Assembly: GCA_032718475.1 (NCBI GenBank) | Contig: JAUCBJ010001253.1 | Coordinates: 1-28,427, forward strand | DNA from: Nemertoderma westbladi | Taxonomy: Eukaryota; Xenacoelomorpha; Nemertodermatida; Nemertodermatidae | Reading direction: 5' to 3' | Length of the DNA: 28,427 bases | The notes under the pieces: model-generated | What the model was told of the DNA's origin: nothing | Databases searched by the model: none | The model's input: the letters and a program-made list of their open reading frames with translations, nothing else | Shown here: piece by piece, positions 1 to 9,063 of the stretch | How positions within the stretch are numbered: the stretch's first letter is position 1 | Layout of the letters: every line of letters begins with the position of its first letter | Position numbers and translations under genes: made by a program

Positions 1-868
1 AGTAGAATTTCAGTGTGGCCTTCGAGAAGCTAAGATAATAGCAGTTAATTAGTTAATTAAGTTATTACGGTAAAAACACCATTTTCAACCTGCCTTTTAA
101 AGGAAATTAATTGTTTTACAGTATAAGATTTAAATAATTATAATTAAAAACTATACAGATGTAATCCCCATACGCCATTCTATTATAGTTTTTAATTAGT
201 TCAAGTGATTTGCTTTAATAATTGTGTCTTTAATTGATCTAAAGTAATTAAAACGGCAAAAAATTTATTCTCATTAAATACTGCTCATTTATTGGCCAAC
301 ATGCTGGTACATAGATGGGATGTGTGTGTCATTCCCAGTTGCTGGAATGATTATTGGTCAAGTCTCTGCTGCTGGCTGGGAGTTGTTGCTAAGACTAACC
401 AGAGAGGAATAGTAATAGACAACCAGTATTGCTATTCCAGCCCAGACAGCATTCTTTCAATTCACTATAAATGTTGTATTGCTATCTCAGGTAAATGACA
501 GATATCATAACATAAATACTATCCATGGCATGGCTGTTGTGTAGGCTTCTGAAATAGTTTATTCCACAATGTATATGTCTGGTTATTTTTTAATTGAATT
601 TTTGCAAAGTAGTAAAATTAATGTTCTTAAAAATAATATTATTATTTTATATGTAACCTAGGAAATTAGCTACATTTTTTCGCTGCAGCTTTAAGAGTGT
701 ACATTAATTTAATATTATTTCAATACCCATATTACTACATCGGCATAAGATGCGTTGGCGTTGTATCACACATCTCCACATATCACACATATCCACATAG
801 ATGTATCAACAGTTACTCGCACAGTTTCGAAACTTCGCATAGTTATAACTGTATAAAGATCGTCAGTC
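1..868. other. Gene-free AT-rich stretch
   Basis: I see no convincing gene here. A less AT-rich island at about 290-495 is open for 68 codons and ends in CAG followed by GTAAAT, which resembles a 5' splice site. Its translation matches no family I know and shows no domain-like pattern, so I do not call it an exon. The stretch may be part of a large intron of the plus-strand TRIO-like gene or intergenic DNA; the window does not decide. Confidence 0.5.
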
Positions 869-1150
869 TGCGTTTAGGAAAAATATTTTATAACAAAACA
901 GGACAAGCGACGAGCGCAACGAGGCATATAATGAAGACGAGTACTGCGTTGACTAAATTATTATATAAACCACCTGGCTTCACATATTGATCGCATCCCT
1001 AGTTATTATTATTATAAAGAACGTCCTAGCCTGCGTTTAAGAAATATATTTAAATACAAAACAGGACGAACGCAACGAGGCTTATAATGAATACGAGTAC
1101 TGCTTTTATTATATTCCTATAAACCACCTGGCTTTGCATATTGAACGTGC
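865..1150. repeat. Diverged direct duplication, two copies of about 120 bp
   Basis: Two direct copies are visible, about 865-990 and 1028-1145. Both run from CTGCGTTTA through AAACAGGAC, GCAACGAGGC, TATAATGAA and ACGAGTACTGC to ACCACCTGGCTT and CATATTGA. The copies differ by substitutions and small indels, including an extra GCGAC-type insertion in the first. They look like an old tandem duplication or two copies of one dispersed repeat. I see no coding function. Confidence 0.75.
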
Positions 1151-1212
1151 GATTGGAAATAAGTTCGTGCTACCCTTCCGTGGGTGGTAGATGTCGCGGT
1201 TATGTATTGGTG

Positions 1213-1240
1213 GTTGGGAAGGGTGGGGGGGGGGGGGGAT
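1213..1240. repeat. Poly-G tract
   Basis: A run of guanines with one early interruption sits between GGGAAGGGT and ATTAAAAGGGG. Similar uninterrupted G or C runs recur at 6849-6867, 7081-7105, 19497-19519, 20258-20270 and 27281-27297. Long G runs can form quadruplexes and are prone to length error in sequencing, so the exact length is uncertain. Confidence 0.8.
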
Positions 1241-1354
1241 TAAAAGGGGTGAACACGTACTGTCCCCCTTTCTTTGATTGATTGGTGGTGTGGGTAAATT
1301 TCTCAAAACCTGATTTTGTGATGCAGTCGCTCAATTTTAATTTGTATCTCATAA

Positions 1355-1450
1355 CTGGGCCTCGTGCTGCGCGAAGGCCCCACGAACGTGTTACCCCTTA
1401 TTCAATTGTTTCTAGCACAACAATTTTTTCGCGCACCAACCCTATATTAT
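1355..1450. repeat. Dispersed repeat segment related to 20510-20600 and 3064-3090
   Basis: The segment TGCTGCGCGAAGGC reappears at about 3070. The adjoining block containing CAATTGTTTCTAGCAC and CGCGCACCAACCCTAT reappears in reverse complement at 20510-20575, at the outer end of a large inverted repeat. At least three places in the window therefore carry parts of one repeat family. It is probably a terminal portion of a non-autonomous DNA transposon; the class is not identifiable by eye. Confidence 0.6.
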
Positions 1451-1681
1451 ACAACATCGTCTCAATGGTGATTGGTGGGCATCAGTCGGATTATTGATTG
1501 CAATCACATTACCTGCTGAACCACACCGAACATCTACTTTATAATCATCACATGCAAGGTTCAGTGAAAAACTGTTCTGGATTATTTATTTATTTATGTA
1601 GGAGTAGAAGCAGCTCAAATTCATATAAACCAATATTTAATATTGATTTCTGTGTTGGTGTGCGCCATACACTACAGTTAT

Positions 1682-2277
1682 AATAACTTTTCTGTGTGTG
1701 CATGGATTTTGCTCAAATTACATGCAAACCTTTTCTCATTAGATGCTTTTTCGACACACGTAATAAAATTTACGAAATTCCATCAATTAGTTATTTATTA
1801 CTTGGGAAAAAAGTAAAACCTTTTTTCACTATTCTCGAGGTATTAGCAACCAAGGGAGTTTACGATATGGAAGGCAAAATTTTGTAGCGAAACACTCAAC
1901 TCAGTCAACTGTCATAGATTTCTGCTCCATGGACAAATACGTTGCTCCGAAGTAACAAGATTTTATCCTCTGAGGATTAGCCTCAGTCCTTTCTCAGTTA
2001 AATGGATTATCAATGTAATAAATAATTATATTAAGATAAATAAATAAATATTTTATTCTTAAATTGTTACTTTTTCGCTCGAATATAACCCAAAATCGGG
2101 AGAAAAAGTCTCGCTTTATTCCCGAGGGAAAAAAGTAACCCATAGATAGGATTGCATTGATTTTACTTTTTTCCCGGCGAAAAAAGTAAAATAAAATAGT
2201 TTTTGATGTGGTGAAATACCATCGACGTAGAAAAGGTTTGCACGTAATTTGAGCAAAATCCATCCCCAAAAGTTATT
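1682..2277. mobile_element. Foldback element (MITE-like) with inverted arms
   Basis: The left arm 1682-1735 and right arm 2229-2277 are near-perfect reverse complements, sharing GGATTTTGCTCAAATTA and GCAAACCTTTTCT. Weaker complementarity continues outward: TAAACCAATATTTAATATT near 1626-1645 pairs with CCAATATTGGTTTATAT near 2320-2340. The true element may therefore run from about 1500 to about 2500. The interior (about 490 bp) has no credible gene. Short open frames within the arms are only the repeat read through. Confidence 0.65.
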
Positions 2278-2589
2278 GCAACTTTAGTGTCTGAAAGACG
2301 AACTACAAAACGGAACTAAATATCCAATATTGGTTTATATAGATAAGCGGCGCTCTAGTTATGTAATAAATATTAGAGAACGTTGAATTATTTAACATTG
2401 AGTAAGGCAGTATCGGGAGTTGAAGAGTACAATCATTTGAATCGCAGTAATGGAAGCAATATACTAAAATATGCCTACAACAGTTCAATTTATTTTGTAA
2501 CACTACTTACTGTACTGTTGTAGTATATCGCTCTAAGTTTTATTAATGAATTGAGTAACAAACAAGTACCAATTTAAGAATAAAATCAC

Positions 2590-3735
2590 GTATTACATGG
2601 GGAAAAAGACGTAAAACATTTTTTTTTAAATATTTTCTCGACCCTTTATTATCCTCGCTGGCGCTCGGTAAATAAAATGCCTCGAGAATAATGAATAAAA
2701 GTTTTACTTTTTTCCTATGTTTATGTAATAAATAATTATATAGTAATTGGTATTTTTTTTACACTTTGCTTTTCCAATTTCCAATTACTTTTTCCAATGT
2801 ACTTTTTTTTTATCACTAATTTCCAATTACCCCCCTCGCTCTGTGAGCTCTCTTTATTTTATTGCTTAACCATCCTTATACTTTCATTTTTGCTAGTATT
2901 CAAATGTTATTTGCGTTGACTTTCTATTGGAGCGGCTACGGTGGGTACTCCACTGCGGTGCGTCACTAGCGGCTACGGTGGGTAATCACTATGGTGCGCC
3001 ACTTGATGGGTATCATTTCGTTTATAACTACCTATTTCTCATATATTACAGTTTCTCTTATACACTCTCGTGCTGCGCGAAGGCTCCACAACGTATTAAG
3101 TATAATAAATTATTCATTAATATTATTTAACATGTTAGCATTACTTTAAGCAGCGAATATTGGGCAGCGAGTTGTTATATAGCAACTCTATTAGATTACA
3201 ACATTTATATCCCTATAAGATTAACTTTACTTATAGCTGTCTTTCTTCGTCTGTCAAGAAAGAAAGAAAGCACACCAGGTAGCTAAAAGTGTTGCAAGGT
3301 GGTTTTCCTGAATGGTGATTTTATTTCAGATGTTTGCTTTATTTAATTGCTTTCACATTTGGTGTCTTCCAAACTACCTCTTTACTGTCCGGTTTGACCG
3401 TCACTAATATTTTGACGCGCTGACCGATAGCTGAACAGACAGACGACTCCGAAAAATGTGAAAACTGAAATTAAATAACCAACCAGGACTATCCCTGTAT
3501 GATTTGTTTAAGCAAGATGTGTCCTTTCTGTAGGTTCAACAGGCAGTCGGAGAGGCAGCCTTAACTGAATACGAATAAAATATACCCCTAAAAGCCATTT
3601 TCATAAAAATTATGAAATCCTCATTAAATTGTGCTCTAGCTGAACCTGAAATTATAAACCCCCTCCCCTAAAGTGAATATATTTTCTACTTGGATATCTA
3701 CTATCAATTCATAATATAGTTTAAATACAACTGGA
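2590..3735. other. No gene; short inverted repeats and microsatellites
   Basis: I see no gene. At 2593-2730 a small palindromic block pairs TTACATGGGGAAAAAG with CTTTTTTCCTATG, and pairs AATAATAAAGGGTCGAG-like sequence with CTCGAGAATAATGAAT. At 2934-3000 the motif AGCGGCTACGGTGGGTA occurs twice. A short AAGA repeat lies at about 3258-3270. On the minus strand, possible polyadenylation signals (AATAAA, read here as TTTATT) lie at 3320-3325 and 3338-3343, about 400 bp beyond the stop of the Ig-domain gene, so part of this stretch may be its 3' untranslated region. Confidence 0.45.
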
Positions 3736-6186
3736 TTAAATAATAATGTGTGGATTCGGCAGTGGTTTTGTTTCTTTGTCCGGCGTGTGGATATTGTTGA
3801 ATCCTGCGCTGGGGAGTTGATCTATTTGTGGACGATTGGAGGGCAGGTCCGTGTTAGAGCGACCAGGGACCTTTCTGCTGTGGGCGAGGTCGGAAGCCGA
3901 CGTAGTTAGGGTAGATGCGATCGGCTCCGATATTGGGCGAGAATGGGTTTTATTATTCTGTATGACACGCTGGGTGAATTGTGGCGAATTTCCTGGGACG
4001 CTGGAAAATAGTTCGAGGTTAGGTGGACGTGGTAGCGGCCGATGAGATGGGGATGTGTTATCTATTGGTGGGTTTATTGGGAGAGATTGGTGTTGGGTAT
4101 GAGATAGGGATTGATTATTGATTGGTGGGTTTATTGGAAGAGATAGGTGTTGGGTATGAGATGTAGATTGGTTATCTATTGGTGGGTTTATTGGGAGAGA
4201 TTGGTGTTGGGTATGAGATGTAGATTGGTTATCTATTGATGGGTTAATTGGAGGAGATAGGTGTTGGATATGAGATGGAGATTGGTTATTGATTGGTGGG
4301 TTGATTGGAGGAGATAGGTGTTGGATATGAGATGGAAATTGGTTATTGATTGGTGGGTTGATTGGAGGAGATAGGTGTTGGATATGGGATGGGGATTGGT
4401 TATCTATTGGTGGGTTGATTGGAGGAGATAGGTGTTGGATATGAGATGGAAATTGGTTATTGATTGGTGGGTTGATTGGAGGAGATATGTGTTGGATATG
4501 GGATGACAATTGTTCGAATTTTTGAGATGGTTGATGTGGTGGAAGTCGTGCTGGTGGGCGATGGTCCAAATCCACTTGTAGTGGTGCTTTGCGATAGATT
4601 ACTCTGTTCTCTCGTCCTATCTGTAGGTCAGTTTCACCGTTCCCGGTATGCGAACCGTAATCGTAATCGCAGCTTTCACACGATTGGTTACACAACTCGA
4701 TTGCATCTCCGTTAGACTGTGCGGGAGGTCTATCGTAATTGGGTGGTGGTCCTCTGGGTGGGGTGTAAGAATTTGCTCCACTGATTACATCCGGGTTCTC
4801 TGGGTTGACTTGGCGGTTTATATGGCCGTGACATTCGGGGCCACATCGTTGTTCTGGTATATCTCTATTGGCTGCACCAGGTTGTTGATCGTTTCTTTCT
4901 TGCCTCTTTCGCATTATTGAGTTTCGTTTTCTCCATATAGTTACAAATATACCTAACCCTATCAGTAGTAGCAACACGCTGCAGCTTACAACGATTATTT
5001 GCCATAGTGACATCGAAGTCATCTGCGTCACAGATTGTGGTGAAGGAGGGATCCACTCATTAGTTGTTGTTTCCAATACAACTTCAATCGCAATAGATCG
5101 GCTGGTGACCCCAATCACAGGCTTGTTATCATGTCTTCTACAATAAACCTTGTACCAATAGATTGTATTTATTTCCTGTGTCACTTCCAATACTAACTCA
5201 TTCCCTTCATGTATTTCATTTTCTTCGTTATTTGGTGTCTCAGTGAACCATATAACGTCATTAAATGGCCATCCGGGTTGGAATTCAGCTTGTAGTTTTA
5301 ATATGTGTCCCTCTTTAACATTGATAGCAGCTTCAACTTCCAATTCAGTGGTTATCTCAATTATTTTGAGATCTGTAGCGAATTTACTTGTTACCATTGT
5401 AACTGTACACGTAATAGCCTTATCATCTGATTGGGTTTCATCATTATTTTCTAGAACGCCGGTATTTCTAGGTTGACATATGTAAGTGGTTCCATTCGCG
5501 AATAGAGCTGTCTCTGTCTCATTGATCTGGTACTTCAAAATATGTTGCTGTGTCCCTTCACCCTGTGAACCTTCTATCTCTTCGCCGGTGTCAGTTAAAT
5601 ATTCCCCGTTGAAGAACCAACCGTAAGCACCGCCACCCGTTTGGTTCAACAAGTATCTATCCCCATGACACTCTACCCTCGGTGGTTCTGTATCGTCAGA
5701 GTCTGGTATAAATTGCGTAGAACTCGGGTTGTAAGTGTGTTGACTGTCGCAGTTGAAGTGTCCCGTTGGCTCCATATCTCCGTTACAACCGCACGCAACC
5801 CGGCAGTCAGGCAGTACCAGCTCCCCGACTACCTCCGTCGCACCCCAAACACATGTAAACACATTCTCGTCATAACCTTCGTCGTGTTTCCCAATGTCGT
5901 CGACTATAAACTCAGCCGTGTTGTTGTTCTTATCTAATGTTACCTCCCCTCTGTCAAGCTTATCGAACCTTCTATTGGCTTCATTTAATCGCAACAGGGT
6001 TATACCATACTCTTTCAAGCGAATATCTACATCGTTTCCTAATCGAATGCCTTCGAAACTGCAGAGTAATTTAAGTCTGTCTCCCGGAATTAAACAGTCT
6101 CTTTCCGGCCACAGTTTTATCATGCCATACCCACGTCGCTCCACTAGCGACATTAATATTATGATGTAAATCAACTTCAGCATCAT
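3736..6186 (-). CDS. Single-exon type I membrane protein with Ig-like domains and proline-rich repeat tail
   Basis: This is an uninterrupted frame of 816 codons starting at tandem ATG codons. Residues 1-20 look like a signal peptide (hydrophobic 5-14). The ectodomain has Ig-like spacing: cysteines 42 and 112 in a first domain, 173 and 237 in a second, and a third strand-rich region at 275-370 lacking a clear cysteine pair. N-glycosylation sequons are at about 88, 181, 222 and 231. One transmembrane segment spans about 394-417, followed by basic residues WRKRNS. The roughly 400-residue cytoplasmic tail has a PPxY motif (PPNY, 481-484), several other tyrosines, eight 19-residue repeats (about 559-710) and an SH3-type RPLPRPPN run. 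The architecture predicts a cell-surface recognition or adhesion receptor. I do not recognise a specific family and give no symbol. It shares strand with the fibrinogen-domain gene 1.0 kb upstream of it. Confidence 0.85.
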   Translation of the reverse strand: MMLKLIYIIILMSLVERRGYGMIKLWPERDCLIPGDRLKLLCSFEGIRLGNDVDIRLKEYGITLLRLNEANRRFDKLDRGEVTLDKNNNTAEFIVDDIGKHDEGYDENVFTCVWGATEVVGELVLPDCRVACGCNGDMEPTGHFNCDSQHTYNPSSTQFIPDSDDTEPPRVECHGDRYLLNQTGGGAYGWFFNGEYLTDTGEEIEGSQGEGTQQHILKYQINETETALFANGTTYICQPRNTGVLENNDETQSDDKAITCTVTMVTSKFATDLKIIEITTELEVEAAINVKEGHILKLQAEFQPGWPFNDVIWFTETPNNEENEIHEGNELVLEVTQEINTIYWYKVYCRRHDNKPVIGVTSRSIAIEVVLETTTNEWIPPSPQSVTQMTSMSLWQIIVVSCSVLLLLIGLGIFVTIWRKRNSIMRKRQERNDQQPGAANRDIPEQRCGPECHGHINRQVNPENPDVISGANSYTPPRGPPPNYDRPPAQSNGDAIELCNQSCESCDYDYGSHTGNGETDLQIGRENRVIYRKAPLQVDLDHRPPARLPPHQPSQKFEQLSSHIQHISPPINPPINNQFPSHIQHLSPPINPPIDNQSPSHIQHLSPPINPPINNQFPSHIQHLSPPINPPINNQSPSHIQHLSPPINPSIDNQSTSHTQHQSLPINPPIDNQSTSHTQHLSLPINPPINNQSLSHTQHQSLPINPPIDNTSPSHRPLPRPPNLELFSSVPGNSPQFTQRVIQNNKTHSRPISEPIASTLTTSASDLAHSRKVPGRSNTDLPSNRPQIDQLPSAGFNNIHTPDKETKPLPNPHIII
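4046..4520 (-). repeat. In-frame 57-bp tandem repeat encoding 19-residue units
   Basis: Eight full copies and a degraded ninth encode units of the form SPSHIQHLSPPINPPIDNQ. The membrane-proximal copies are SHIQHLSPPINPP-like, while the distal three or four share SHTQHQSLPINPP variants. This suggests two homogenised sub-blocks. The unit length is a multiple of three, so copy changes keep the frame. The units are rich in Pro, Asn, Gln, His and Ser, which implies a disordered intracellular tail with repeated PxxP-like spacing. Copy number is likely polymorphic. Confidence 0.92.
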
Positions 6187-7228
6187 TGTTAGTAGAAAAC
6201 AAGGTGTAATTAAAAAAAATCTTTAAAGAATTAATAAAATGAATTTAAAAAATATTGAAGATAATATGATTATTTATATATTTACTATGCCTGTTTATAT
6301 TGCCAACTCCACCCCCACATTCGCCTTTCCCACCGTGTATTTAATTGGAATATTTATTTATATACTATTGTTAAATAGTTAATAATATGTACAGGTAAAT
6401 TCCCACATTCCTATCCATATAAGGTTTCCCATTGTTTAGCGAACTATAAGCCCAAATGGTTTGGTTGCGGTTGACTTTGTGTGCTATTAGACAAAGCCAA
6501 CTAACGAACTATGTCTTGTCTATATTAAGGGCCAAGTCCCTAATAGACTGGAGATTAAATATACCAATTATTTTTTATAACACGGAGTTCATTATCATTA
6601 ATCCATGGGTAGTGTTTTGAATGGATTGTTTTGCAACCGCAAATGCCAAAAATTTCACTGACTATAATATAAACAATAAACATCTGATTTTATTTTGCGA
6701 CAATTTCAACTAATCTTACATAGGTTTTGCAACTAACTAATCGCGAGTGTATAAGTGGAATAACTAAAACCTTATGATTTTACAGGCTATTTTAGTGGGA
6801 TATTAGTTGGTCATATCTGTATCATAAAGTGTTATCAACCGTCGAGACGGGGGGGGGGGGGGGGGGGCTGGGCGCAAAACCCGCCTTGGCGAATTAATAT
6901 CCCGCCTCAATGTTAAATTCTCAATTTAGGGAAAGGAGCAGGTTACAGTGGCACGTTATTTTAACCAAAATAATAAACTAAGCAAAATAGAACAGGTTAC
7001 AGTTTTATTTTTGAGAATAATCAGCTGTTATTTGCGTCGAATTTCCCCTGGAGAGGGATGAATTTTCATTGCGTCCAGTCCCCCCCCCCCCCCCCCCCCC
7101 CCCCCTATCTGCAACCGTCGCATAATGTCATGCGGCATGAAAAGTTATACATAATACGTTGCGCGTTCTACATACAGTCTGCGGGGTTATATAAATGTAA
7201 ATTTTATCCAATGAAAGTAGTTAAAATA
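6187..7228. other. AT-rich spacer with poly-G (6849-6867) and poly-C (7081-7105) runs
   Basis: This lies between the Ig-domain gene and the fibrinogen-domain gene, both on the minus strand. I find no gene in it. A run of 19 or so guanines sits at 6849-6867 and a run of 25 or so cytosines at 7081-7105. A minus-strand AATAAA (TTTATT at 7004-7009) lies about 220 bp beyond the stop of the fibrinogen-domain gene. The poly-C run therefore probably falls in that gene's 3' untranslated region, where it would read as poly-G in the RNA. The part nearer 6187 presumably holds the promoter and 5' leader of the Ig-domain gene; no clear TATA box or initiator is recognisable. Confidence 0.5.
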
Positions 7229-8471
7229 TTAATTATACGTTTGTTGCAGTGGACTGTTTATATCCTTCGTATACTTCTGTTGCATCGAATCCACGTGTAA
7301 TTCCGCGCGAATTAGCGGTCCCCCCATCCACTCCAAATGTTCGTAAGGTTGGTTGAGGTCGACGTTCCCACACTCTAGATAGTGGTACCACCACGCCCCT
7401 TGTGATTCTTCCGCACAATTTACACCAGGAATCCCGCTGTTATCGTTGTCCCACGTTGAGAACTCTCTTATGTTACTCCCGGCCATTCCGTCTTCCGGTA
7501 TCGACAAATACCCCATACTCAGTCGGTATTTCGTCGATTCGTCAGCTACTCTGAACGCTTCGTACGTTAAGTTCATATGATTCGTCTTGGTCCAGATGTC
7601 AACCCTCATCCTCGCGGGTCGCAATCCTTGATCCGTCAGTCGATGGATGTTCTCCAACCCGATCCAAAACTCGCCGTCGATACGACCGAAACCGGCGACG
7701 TAGTCGTCCCACCCGCGACGGAAGTCCGTGTTCCCATGGATACGGCGTAGGATAACAGTCCAGACCACGCCGTCGGCGGGCGGTCTCGCAATATACGTAG
7801 GTACCGGACGAGTTTCGTAGTCCGACCGGATCGAGTCCGACCACTCGTATAACTCTGGAGGACGAGGTTGGAAGTAAACCGGAGCAATCCCGAGCGCCCT
7901 GAAACAGGTCATCTACGTCCTCTGGAATCCTTCCGAATCGTATATCCAATGATTCCTTCACCTCAACGGCGTAATCCTTCAACATTTTATCAGCACCCTC
8001 CAATGCTGTTACACTATCATCGAATATAGTATTAATGTGATCCTTCGTTTGTTTCAGATCATCTTTTAGAGCATAACTTTTGTTTATACCTTCTAGCATT
8101 CGTTCTATTTCCTTCGAGTATTCGATAATAGTGCTGTGGTTTTCGAGTACTATAGTCGCCAGATATCCTAGACACCCTAAACATGCAATTATAGTTAGCG
8201 AGAGTAGGATTAGCACGGACCACTGACATCTTTTACGGGTCGATTTCCTTGTGATTTTAGTTAAAGGAACGGCGTCTGACTCGATCCGTTTGAGATTGCG
8301 TTTAAATGTTCGTTGTTTCTTTGCGACTTCCGGTTTCGGTAGACTGTTGGTATAAACGTTCTCTACAGACATGTAGGTTTCTTCATCCAAATCATCATCG
8401 ACACATGTTTCCTTTTCATTGACGTACATTTCATCGGGTTTGGTAAAATCCGTCTTCATTTTCATATCCAT
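7229..8471 (-). CDS. Type II membrane protein with coiled stalk and fibrinogen-related domain, frameshifted
   Basis: The start is the ATG at 8469-8471 in the strong context ACCATGG; the frame is open nine codons further up but without an ATG. Residues 1-82 are a charged cytoplasmic head with tyrosines 16, 33 and 40. Two of these lie in YxN motifs (MYVNEK, VYTNSL), the type bound by Grb2-like SH2 domains. A transmembrane segment spans about 83-107 and a heptad-like stalk about 108-191. The fibrinogen-related domain then begins at RDCSGLL (Cys 195), with VYC at 228. About four codons later the family motifs continue in another frame: WTVILRR, DFRRGWDDYVAGFG, DGEFWIGLENIHRLT, DESTKYRLS, the calcium-loop-like STWDNDN, and GAWWY flanked by the last two cysteines, to the stop at 7229. 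The shift lies near 7772-7787. A real null allele, a base-call error, or less likely recoding would explain it. A second, compensating shift upstream is possible because the expected SGVY-type segment is clearer in the alternative frame. Secreted and type II fibrinogen-domain proteins serve as recognition lectins in many invertebrates. Confidence 0.75.
7772..7787 (-). other. Frameshift site inside the fibrinogen domain
   Basis: Upstream of here the frame encoding the membrane anchor reads through the domain's first two cysteines (RDCSGLL and YVYCETA). Downstream, all remaining domain motifs starting with DGVVWTVILRR lie in a frame displaced by one base. The overlap is GC-rich, with a GCGGGCGG stretch on the plus strand, a plausible place for a one-base indel or base-call error. 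If translated straight, the anchor frame runs on without family motifs to a stop near 7599. Confidence 0.75.
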
Positions 8472-8865
8472 GGTGATCGGTTTTAGGTTAAAATTCAATT
8501 AGATTGATTACAAACAGCAAATAAAATAAATAACGACTTTATTAATTAACTATTAATGTGAATTGCATGTAATGCAATTAATGATGGCCATAACAGTGAC
8601 CTCCATATATAAAAAAAACTTTGATAAGCGTATTAAAGTCCATCACAAGTCAACTGTACGTATGTGTTATTTATCTGCTATTTTAATTTATAATAATAAT
8701 TACTATTTTGTTAATGATATTTATCAGGTTTAGGGAAGGCCCCAAAGTGAATGTATTTATTTCCGCAGATACATAATTAAGTATACATTTTTTTTATTAT
8801 TTTAAAGAGTTCAATTATTAATATTACTTATTGTTATTTTGTTGTTAAATATTGTTATTTCATAG
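8472..8865. other. Divergent spacer and TRIO intron end
   Basis: This spans from the start of the minus-strand fibrinogen-domain gene to the plus-strand TRIO exon. It is AT-rich with TTAATTAA runs and ends in a pyrimidine-rich stretch and TTTCATAG, the acceptor of the exon. It must hold the promoter of the fibrinogen-domain gene. I see no clear core promoter motif. Confidence 0.5.
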
Positions 8866-9063
8866 GTTCTCGATTGGTTATCAGAACACCAGAACTCTTT
8901 CCTGGCTCAGCACACAGACATTGGTTCGTCGAGCAGTGAGGCTATGGAGTTGCTACGGCAACACGAACACCTGCTGGCTGAGTGCATAGCAACGGACGGC
9001 GAAGTTGAACGATTAAAGGAGATGTCGTCGCAGTTGACTGAGTTCGATCCCCAGCACCAACAG
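8866..9063 (+). CDS. TRIO: TRIO/Kalirin-like spectrin-repeat exon a
   Basis: The acceptor is TTTCATAG and the donor CAG|GTAGGA; 66 codons, phase 0 at both ends. The product begins VLDWLSEHQNSFLAQHT and continues with heptads to FDPQHQQ. VLDW...FLAxHT is the characteristic opening of the spectrin repeats of TRIO and Kalirin, large multidomain proteins (SEC14, spectrin repeats, then DH-PH GEF modules) that activate Rac and Rho in axon guidance and cytoskeletal control. The identification rests mainly on later exons that align strongly with Kalirin repeats. The last 12 bases (CAGCACCAACAG, coding QHQQ) are also the start of the minisatellite that fills the following intron. Earlier exons and the catalytic domains lie outside the window. 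The single vertebrate-type symbol stands for the common TRIO/KALRN ancestor. Confidence 0.88.

Noticed and set aside
292-498. Possible 68-codon exon ending in CAG|GTAAAT
   Set aside because: No acceptor of quality, no spectrin-like heptads or known motif, and no link in phase to the TRIO exon at 8866.
4476-6169. Plus-strand frames of 70-98 codons inside the Ig-receptor gene
   Set aside because: Antisense shadows of the 816-codon frame, without recognisable features.
3736-6186. ITIM-type inhibitory motif in the Ig receptor tail
   Set aside because: The closest site, VIYRKA at about 529-534, lacks the hydrophobic residue at the +3 position.
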